Shown piece after piece: positions 58,721-64,000 of a DNA stretch of 64,000 nt. Source of the stretch: Ardenticatenaceae bacterium (GTDB taxonomy: Bacteria > Chloroflexota > Anaerolineae > Promineifilales > Promineifilaceae); contig JACKBQ010000002.1 in NCBI GenBank assembly GCA_020634455.1, positions 248,001 through 312,000 of the forward strand, in the 5' to 3' direction. Positions within the stretch are counted from its first letter, which is position 1. Every line of letters begins with the position of its first letter. The translations under genes were made by a program, and so were the position numbers. The notes under the pieces were generated by a model. The model was given only the letters and a program-made list of their open reading frames with translations. It made no database searches and was not told the origin of the DNA.

Positions 58721-61408
58721 ATGGACAACGAGAACACGCTCCTACCATTAGCGTCTGAAAACTGGTTCCCCTATACCAAACTGCAAGCGCCACAACCCGG
58801 CAGTAATCACGTCACCCGCATGCCGCTGCAGAAGGCATTGGCCGATGCCGTCCATCACCACAAACTCACTCTCATTGCCGCCCCTGCCGGCTCCGGCAAA
58901 ACGAACTTGATCTCCTCTTTATGCCACAGGGGTTTACCTACTGCTTGGGTGGCCCTGGATAAGACAGATAACGACCTGCCCATTTTCGCTGCCTTGTTAG
59001 CAACGGCTTTAGGCTCCTGGCTGCCGGACAACGGCCGTTCCCTACTCGCTTTTCTGCAATCCGTACCCAATTTGCCGGAAAAAACGGCACAGTTAGCTGC
59101 TCTGCTCATTAACTCCCTACGCCCTGAGGACGACATCCCTATCATCCTGATCCTGGACGATTACCACCTCATCACTGATCCGGTTATTCACCAGTTTATT
59201 AACCACTTGCTTGAACATCTCCCCCCTTCACTGCGGCTGCTCATCGCCACTCGCCACGATCCGTCCTTGCTGCTGCCCCGGCTGCGCGCCCGGGGTCAGT
59301 TAGCCGAAATACGCCTGCCGCAGCTGCGTTTTGAAGAGCAGGAAACGGCCGTTCTCCTCAACCAGCGGCACCAGCTTAACCTGACCCCAGGCGAAATTAC
59401 TGCTTTGCAACAGCAGACCGCGGGGTGGGCTGCAGGGCTGCAACTGCTGGCCGCAGTGCTGGCCACCTTCGATGATGCCGCCGAACGCGCCCGTTACATC
59501 TACCATCTCGCCCCGGCCAACCGATCCATCTTCGACCTGCTGGCCGCTGAAGTGCTGGCTCACCAGCCACCGGACATCCAGGAATTTTTACGGCAAACCT
59601 CGATTTTGCCCGAACTCACCCCCGTCAACTGTCGCGCTATCAGCGATAATCCCGATGCGCCTCACTTGCTCACGGCCGTTTACCAACGCAACCTCTTCCT
59701 GTACGCTTTATCACCCGATCATGATGGCCCCTTTCGTTACCATGACTTGTTCCGTGACTTTTTGCAGCAGCAGCTCAAAAAAGAGCCGCAGCAGTGGGTA
59801 GAACTGCACCGCCGTGCGGCGCAAACGGCCGTCAGCGACGAACAAAAGCTCCACCACCTCATCAGCGCTGAAATATGGGAAGAAGCAGCGCAGCTTCTGG
59901 AAGCGATGGCCCGGTTAGACACCGAGCGCCGCTTTACCCGCAGCAGTGTAGTGAGCGGCATTGAACGCCTGCCCGCCGACGTGCGCCTGACCCACCCCTG
60001 GCTGCTCCTCTTCGTCGCCCAGTATTACACCATTCGCGGCCAGCTAGAAACGGCCGCACCCTGGCGTGCCCAAGCCGCGACTCGGTTTCGGGAAGTGGGG
60101 GATGAACTGGGCGAAATTGAGCTGCTGGTGATTCGGGCCATGGCCGACACAGACGATAGTGACGATCTCATCAACGCCTTTCGCCAAAAAGTTGCGACAG
60201 CCAGCCACCTGATGCGCCCCGATCATTGGGCTATTTATCGCGGGGGAGAACAATGGTACGCCTTGGCTCAATACGATTGGGCTGCGGTAACCGAGCACAC
60301 CCAGGCAAATATCCAGCATGCCCTAAACAGCGGCGATCCTGGTGTACTGGCTATGACCAGCCTGACCATCGGCCCGCAGCAGCTCTTTTGTGAGGGAGGC
60401 ATCGCTATGTTGGAGCGTTTTGCCAGCCATGCTTTACAGGCAGCCCGCCTGGAGGATTGGATTTTACAGTTATGTGCCCAGGGGTTGCTAGGAGCGGTTC
60501 GCTTCTTTCGAGGTCGGCTGGATGAAGCAGAGCAGGCCAGCCAGGAATCCCATCGCCTGCTGGACGAGATTGGCGGCCTGGCCTGGATAGATCATCACGT
60601 CTGCTGGGCGATTTTGGCTACCCTGTTAGCCCGTCGTGCCTACCGCAGTTTTGATAAGTTTTTGGCCGCCCAAGCTCCACGCTGGCAAACACAGGATACG
60701 GCCGTTGTCTACCAACAGGGGATGATGTACCTAAACGGCCGTTCTCTCTGGCTGCGCGGCCGTACTGCTGAAGCACAGACTGTGTTGATGCAAATGCAAG
60801 CCAGCGCCGATCCTGCCGGGTATGATCTGGACGATAACCTGCGCCAGCTGCTGCTCGCCAGCCTCATCGCCATGGCCAGAGGGGAGACAGGCGCGGCCAA
60901 GCGCGATTTGCGCCAGGCCATTGATCTGCATGAGAAAGTACGTCACACCATCATGCTTACCCATCCCCGCCTGACCTTGGCCACGCTGTACGGGCAGCAA
61001 AACCGCTGGACGGAGGCCCTGGATGAATTGCGTCTCGTCCTTAGAGAGTTAAAAGCGCGGCAAATGCCCGGCGTCATCCTGCAAGAAGGGGAAAGCATCG
61101 TGCCCGTACTGCGTTACGCCATTGAACAAGGTGTGGAACGTGGCATACTCGAACCCCTGTTGCACATTTTACAGCCAAACGATGTGCCTCAGACGATCTC
61201 CCTGCCTAACTCCGATACCTACTTGACCCCCAGAGAAAGCGAGGTGCTGCACCTGCTGGCCACGGGAGCCACTAACCCAGCTATTGCTGCCGAACTTTTC
61301 ATTACTGAGCGCACAGTGAAAGCCCATGTCACCCGCATCCTGGCCAAACTGGACGCCGCCACTCGTACTGAAGCGGTCACCAAAGCCAGCCAGTTAGGTC
61401 TCATTTAG
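58721..61408 (+). CDS. MalT-like LuxR-family ATPase regulator (LAL type)
   Basis: 895 residues: N-terminal STAND ATPase with Walker A LIAAPAGSGKTN and Walker B ILILDDYH; a winged-helix region around DIQEFLRQTSILPELT; a long helical TPR-like sensor region (residues ~400-800); and a C-terminal LuxR helix-turn-helix LTPRESEVLHLLATGATNPA...TVKAHVTRILAKL. Such proteins activate transcription when a ligand binds and ATP holds the oligomer. The two genes downstream (two-cupin, membrane protein) may be its targets. Confidence 0.93.
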   Translation: MDNENTLLPLASENWFPYTKLQAPQPGSNHVTRMPLQKALADAVHHHKLTLIAAPAGSGKTNLISSLCHRGLPTAWVALDKTDNDLPIFAALLATALGSWLPDNGRSLLAFLQSVPNLPEKTAQLAALLINSLRPEDDIPIILILDDYHLITDPVIHQFINHLLEHLPPSLRLLIATRHDPSLLLPRLRARGQLAEIRLPQLRFEEQETAVLLNQRHQLNLTPGEITALQQQTAGWAAGLQLLAAVLATFDDAAERARYIYHLAPANRSIFDLLAAEVLAHQPPDIQEFLRQTSILPELTPVNCRAISDNPDAPHLLTAVYQRNLFLYALSPDHDGPFRYHDLFRDFLQQQLKKEPQQWVELHRRAAQTAVSDEQKLHHLISAEIWEEAAQLLEAMARLDTERRFTRSSVVSGIERLPADVRLTHPWLLLFVAQYYTIRGQLETAAPWRAQAATRFREVGDELGEIELLVIRAMADTDDSDDLINAFRQKVATASHLMRPDHWAIYRGGEQWYALAQYDWAAVTEHTQANIQHALNSGDPGVLAMTSLTIGPQQLFCEGGIAMLERFASHALQAARLEDWILQLCAQGLLGAVRFFRGRLDEAEQASQESHRLLDEIGGLAWIDHHVCWAILATLLARRAYRSFDKFLAAQAPRWQTQDTAVVYQQGMMYLNGRSLWLRGRTAEAQTVLMQMQASADPAGYDLDDNLRQLLLASLIAMARGETGAAKRDLRQAIDLHEKVRHTIMLTHPRLTLATLYGQQNRWTEALDELRLVLRELKARQMPGVILQEGESIVPVLRYAIEQGVERGILEPLLHILQPNDVPQTISLPNSDTYLTPRESEVLHLLATGATNPAIAAELFITERTVKAHVTRILAKLDAATRTEAVTKASQLGLI

Positions 61409-61416
61409 CCACCAAC

Positions 61417-61462
61417 AGAGAGGCTCGATTCCCAATATTTATTGGAAACCTCTCTCCCCCAG
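61417..61462 (+). terminator. Hairpin after the MalT-like gene
   Basis: GAGAGG...CCAATATTTATTGG...CCTCTC: nested arms with a bulge, 9 bp after the stop. Followed by a C run rather than T, so termination strength is uncertain. Confidence 0.45.
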
Positions 61463-61594
61463 TTGTGTACCCCCATAATCTCATTGTGTACTATCGTACA
61501 ATTTGTCTTGCCCCCTGATCAACTACCCTTTCTATCAGTTAACAACTCAGTCAGATTGGGCCAATCTCCAGATACAGAACAGAAAGGAGTGACT

Positions 61595-62536
61595 ATGATT
61601 GACCAAATTCTATCTCCACGCCTGGTCGTGCCGGGCGCAGCGGCCATTTATGATCATATAGGCGGCGAAAAAATCCACATCCTCTTGTCCGGGCAGGAGA
61701 CGGGTGGCGCGATGGCCCTCTTTATTGACGAAGTACCCCCCAATGCTGGGCCACCGCTGCATATTCATCAGCACGAAGATGAAACCTTCTACATTCTGGA
61801 AGGCGAGCTGATAGTACAGGTCAACGAGGAGCAGTTTAAGGTTTCGGCAGGCTGTGCCGCTTTCCTGCCCAGGGACGTGCCGCACACCTTTATTAATATG
61901 GGCGCCGCAACGGCGCGTGCCCTGGTGATGCTGACGCCGGGCGGGTTGGAGCGCTTTTTCGCCGAGGTAGAGCCGTTGGTGACACAGATGGAACCGGACA
62001 TGACGGCCGTTCTGGGGATGGCTGCCAAATACGGCATCGAAGCGGTGGGACCACCCCTGGCCGGTCAAGTGAACGACACACCCAGCGCAGATGGCCACCC
62101 GCGGGTTGCACGCTCGCATTCGGCCATGACATTCAGCGTGCCAGACGGCGAAACCATGCAGATTTTGCTAAACAGTGAGCAGACTGCGGGACAATTAGCC
62201 TTGCTGGTTGGCGATTTCCCACCCGGCAGTGGGGCTTCCTTGCACTGGCACCAGGACGAGGATGAGCTGATTTACATATTGGAAGGGACGTTGGATTTGC
62301 AATTAGGACAAGAGATGGCCACGGTCGTTGCCGGGGCCGCTGCCTTTCTACCCAGAGGCATTGCCCATGACTTCCACAATCACAGCGAACAGATGGTCAA
62401 AGCCCTCGCTTTCATCACGCCGGCTGGCTTTGAGAACTATTTCACCGAATTCTTTACCCTTTTTGCCCAAGGCGCACTGAATGAAGAAACGCAGCTGACC
62501 CTGGCCCAAAAATACGGCCTGGAAAACAATCCATAA
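61595..62536 (+). CDS. Two-domain cupin protein
   Basis: The start is the ATG at 61595 with AAAGGAG upstream. 313 residues, two cupin domains: motif 1 HIHQHEDETFYILEG and second copy HWHQDEDELIYILEG, each with motif 2 (LPRDVPHTF; LPRGIAHDF). Each site has the two His, Glu and third His to bind a metal. Resembles quercetin-dioxygenase-like bicupins; substrate unknown. Followed after 31 bp by a membrane protein gene. Confidence 0.88.
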   Translation: MIDQILSPRLVVPGAAAIYDHIGGEKIHILLSGQETGGAMALFIDEVPPNAGPPLHIHQHEDETFYILEGELIVQVNEEQFKVSAGCAAFLPRDVPHTFINMGAATARALVMLTPGGLERFFAEVEPLVTQMEPDMTAVLGMAAKYGIEAVGPPLAGQVNDTPSADGHPRVARSHSAMTFSVPDGETMQILLNSEQTAGQLALLVGDFPPGSGASLHWHQDEDELIYILEGTLDLQLGQEMATVVAGAAAFLPRGIAHDFHNHSEQMVKALAFITPAGFENYFTEFFTLFAQGALNEETQLTLAQKYGLENNP

Positions 62537-62567
62537 ACCAAATTTCAAAAAACAAGTGAGGTATAAC

Positions 62568-63287
62568 ATGACAACAACAATTAACACAAACTATCAGCGG
62601 GATGAGATGGTGGCAACAAGAAACACAACTTATGCACGCCTGGGTGGATTGACCGCTTTGAGCGGCGCGATCATCATGATCATTGGAGCACTGCTCCAAT
62701 TTTCATCGGGGACAGACCTGTGGGCGGCATTGGCTGGGGGCGATATGGTAGGTTATTTGGCAGCTGTAGTCGGCGTGAAGGCGCAGCTCGTCGCCAATCT
62801 CACCTTCTGGATTGTGGGGGTTTTGCTGCTGGGAACGGCCGTAAACTACCTGGTCAATTTGTGTACACAACGAGAGCCGATGGCGCAGGTTGCCAGAGTG
62901 TGTGTGGGTACGGCCGTTCCCCTGGCCATCATCTCCTTCATTGCCATGCTGGCCTTAGTGGTGCAAATTGCACCGACCACACTAGTAGCCGATACAGCGG
63001 CCACTGGTGTGGCTATCGCCAATGTGGTCGGCTGGATCGGGGCGCGTGCCGACGACCTGGCTACCGCGCTGATCATTGGTTTGCCGCCATTGTTCCTGTC
63101 CATAGCTGCCAGGGATGAGTGGATGCCAACCTGGCTGGTCTGGTGGGGCTATCTGGCTGGCGTGGTGGGATTGCTTTCGCTGGTGGTGCTTTATATGCCC
63201 GCACTGGCCGGCCTGGGTATGCTCATCATACCGTTTGGAATGGGCTGGATGCTTGCTGTTGGGGTGGTCCTGCTGCGGCGCAAATAA
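62568..63287 (+). CDS. DUF4386-like membrane protein
   Basis: The start is the ATG at 62568 with GTGAGG upstream (an ATG at 62556 is in frame). 239 residues with six membrane helices; the order ARLGGLTALSGAIIMIIGALLQF, long loops and LPPLFLSIAARDEWMPTWLVWWGY fit the DUF4386 type. Function unknown. Probably co-transcribed with the cupin gene. Confidence 0.7.
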   Translation: MTTTINTNYQRDEMVATRNTTYARLGGLTALSGAIIMIIGALLQFSSGTDLWAALAGGDMVGYLAAVVGVKAQLVANLTFWIVGVLLLGTAVNYLVNLCTQREPMAQVARVCVGTAVPLAIISFIAMLALVVQIAPTTLVADTAATGVAIANVVGWIGARADDLATALIIGLPPLFLSIAARDEWMPTWLVWWGYLAGVVGLLSLVVLYMPALAGLGMLIIPFGMGWMLAVGVVLLRRK

Positions 63288-63431
63288 TAAAAACAACCGC
63301 GGACGGATCAAAGCTGACTCTCATTGGCTTGCTCAAGCTGTTCTGCAGAGCCAACGTACACCCTTTAGATGATACAGTTAGTTCATGCTTACCGCAGACG
63401 ATATTGTTTCAACATCTCGTTTTCCTCCAGG

Positions 63432-64000
63432 TTATCGGCTGATCGTAGGCAAGAAAATAGTATATGGTTTGATGATCAATGTGACCGGCACGGCCGTATC
63501 CGGACCACCCCCATCCGGTCGAGAAAAGGTCAACACCGCCTCATGCGTTCCCGGTTCCAACCCAGCAGCGTCAGCCAGCAACGTCAGGACGGTAAAGGTC
63601 GTGCCGGAAGTGATGTTCACGCTCAACCAGGCTTTATCGGCGGTTGCTTGCCAGGGGATGTCATTGACCGGGTTTTGATTATCAATACCCATGGTTGTTG
63701 TCACCACGCCGCCCATCGAATATAGCGTGATGGCGTTGGGCGCGATGAGCAGCGCATCCGGCGTTGACGGCAGATCGTCGAGTGTGGCGACCACCGTGAC
63801 CGTAATGTTGTCGCTGGCCACCCCACCCTGGCCGTCATCGGCTAGCGCAGTGATGAGATGCACCCCGGCGCTCAGGCTGGCTGTGGAAAGTTGTGCGCCG
63901 TTCCCCAACGCGCCATCCAGGCTGGAATGCCAGGCCAGCGTATCGTCCATCAAGCCCAGTTCCACATCATAGGCAAACGCTTCCAGGGCCAACGTCTGGC
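63432..64000 (-). CDS. Secreted repeat protein, C-terminal part (cut by window edge)
   Basis: The frame is open to the right end, so the N-terminus lies outside. At least 189 residues visible: an Ig/cadherin-like repeat (LAWHSSLDGALGNGAQLST...LITALADDGQGG), then a BACON- or Ig-like domain (WQATADKAWLSVNITSG) and the C-terminal end YTIFLPTISR. The ending Y-x-x-FLP-x-x-x-R is frequent in exported Chloroflexota proteins and may be a sorting or anchoring tail (inference). Probably extracellular. Confidence 0.75.
   Translation of the reverse strand, partial: QTLALEAFAYDVELGLMDDTLAWHSSLDGALGNGAQLSTASLSAGVHLITALADDGQGGVASDNITVTVVATLDDLPSTPDALLIAPNAITLYSMGGVVTTTMGIDNQNPVNDIPWQATADKAWLSVNITSGTTFTVLTLLADAAGLEPGTHEAVLTFSRPDGGGPDTAVPVTLIIKPYTIFLPTISR

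Noticed and set aside
1..64000. CRISPR arrays, tRNA or rRNA genes
   Set aside because: No regularly spaced direct repeats, no cloverleaf with a CCA-type end and no rRNA-like conserved stretches were recognised by eye; a short tRNA could still be missed.

Overview
The window looks like chromosome from a Chloroflexota bacterium of the Anaerolineae/Ardenticatenia type. This is inferred from gene content, since no rRNA or tRNA was seen: lipoproteins with long Pro/Thr-rich linkers, a secreted protein ending in FLPTISR, MalT-like LuxR regulators, UPF0316, baeRF and amphi-Trp proteins, and many universal stress proteins (USPs). A palindrome, ACGGCCGT, occurs roughly once per 0.8 kb in genes and spacers alike. 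It is absent from stretches that look imported, so it works as a visible genome signature.

1-27 kb, stress/dormancy island, almost entirely on the minus strand. It holds six USP genes (three tandem, two single, one fused to a ParB-like domain), HdeD, a frameshifted MgtC/DUF4010 membrane protein, an SLC13 transporter, a baeRF ribosome-associated factor, a HAD-phosphatase/HerA-like ATPase fusion, UPF0316, DUF3124 lipoprotein, SDR, amphi-Trp, AhpD-like and single-domain REC proteins, a holin-UbiB kinase fusion, and a DevSR-like PAS-GAF histidine kinase with its NarL-type regulator. At 14.2-16.4 kb lies an AT-rich insert resembling Bacteroidota genes (Dps, broken DsbA-like, NTF2-like, alcohol dehydrogenase relic). 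Four of five copies of a ~100-bp terminator/hairpin/promoter-like cassette sit upstream of island genes.

27-35.4 kb, carbohydrate module: a LacI-type regulator with operators in its own promoter and in front of the ABC operon, an IS256 insertion between that promoter and the operon, a binding protein, two permeases and a GH3 glycosidase. No ABC ATPase is present.

35.5-41 kb: YgjV-like protein, a translationally coupled lipoprotein binding protein plus MscS channel set between relics of a histidine kinase gene, and small membrane/soluble proteins.

40.6-46.6 kb: a six-gene minus-strand operon for a nitrate-reductase-like molybdoenzyme (NarI-like membrane subunit, Mo catalytic subunit, four-cluster ferredoxin, Rieske protein, DUF6755, TehA/SLAC1-type transporter).

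46.8-52 kb: GreA-like protein and partner, an unknown protein, an OmpR-type two-component pair, and divergently a MarR-type regulator with a four-Cys tail followed by DUF2024 and protoglobin genes, with matching palindromic operators.

52-64 kb: secreted lipoproteins (trypsin-like protease, alpha/beta hydrolase, triple META protein), a decayed IS4-family transposase, a broken membrane protein, a MalT-like regulator, a two-cupin protein, a membrane protein, and a truncated secreted protein at the right edge.
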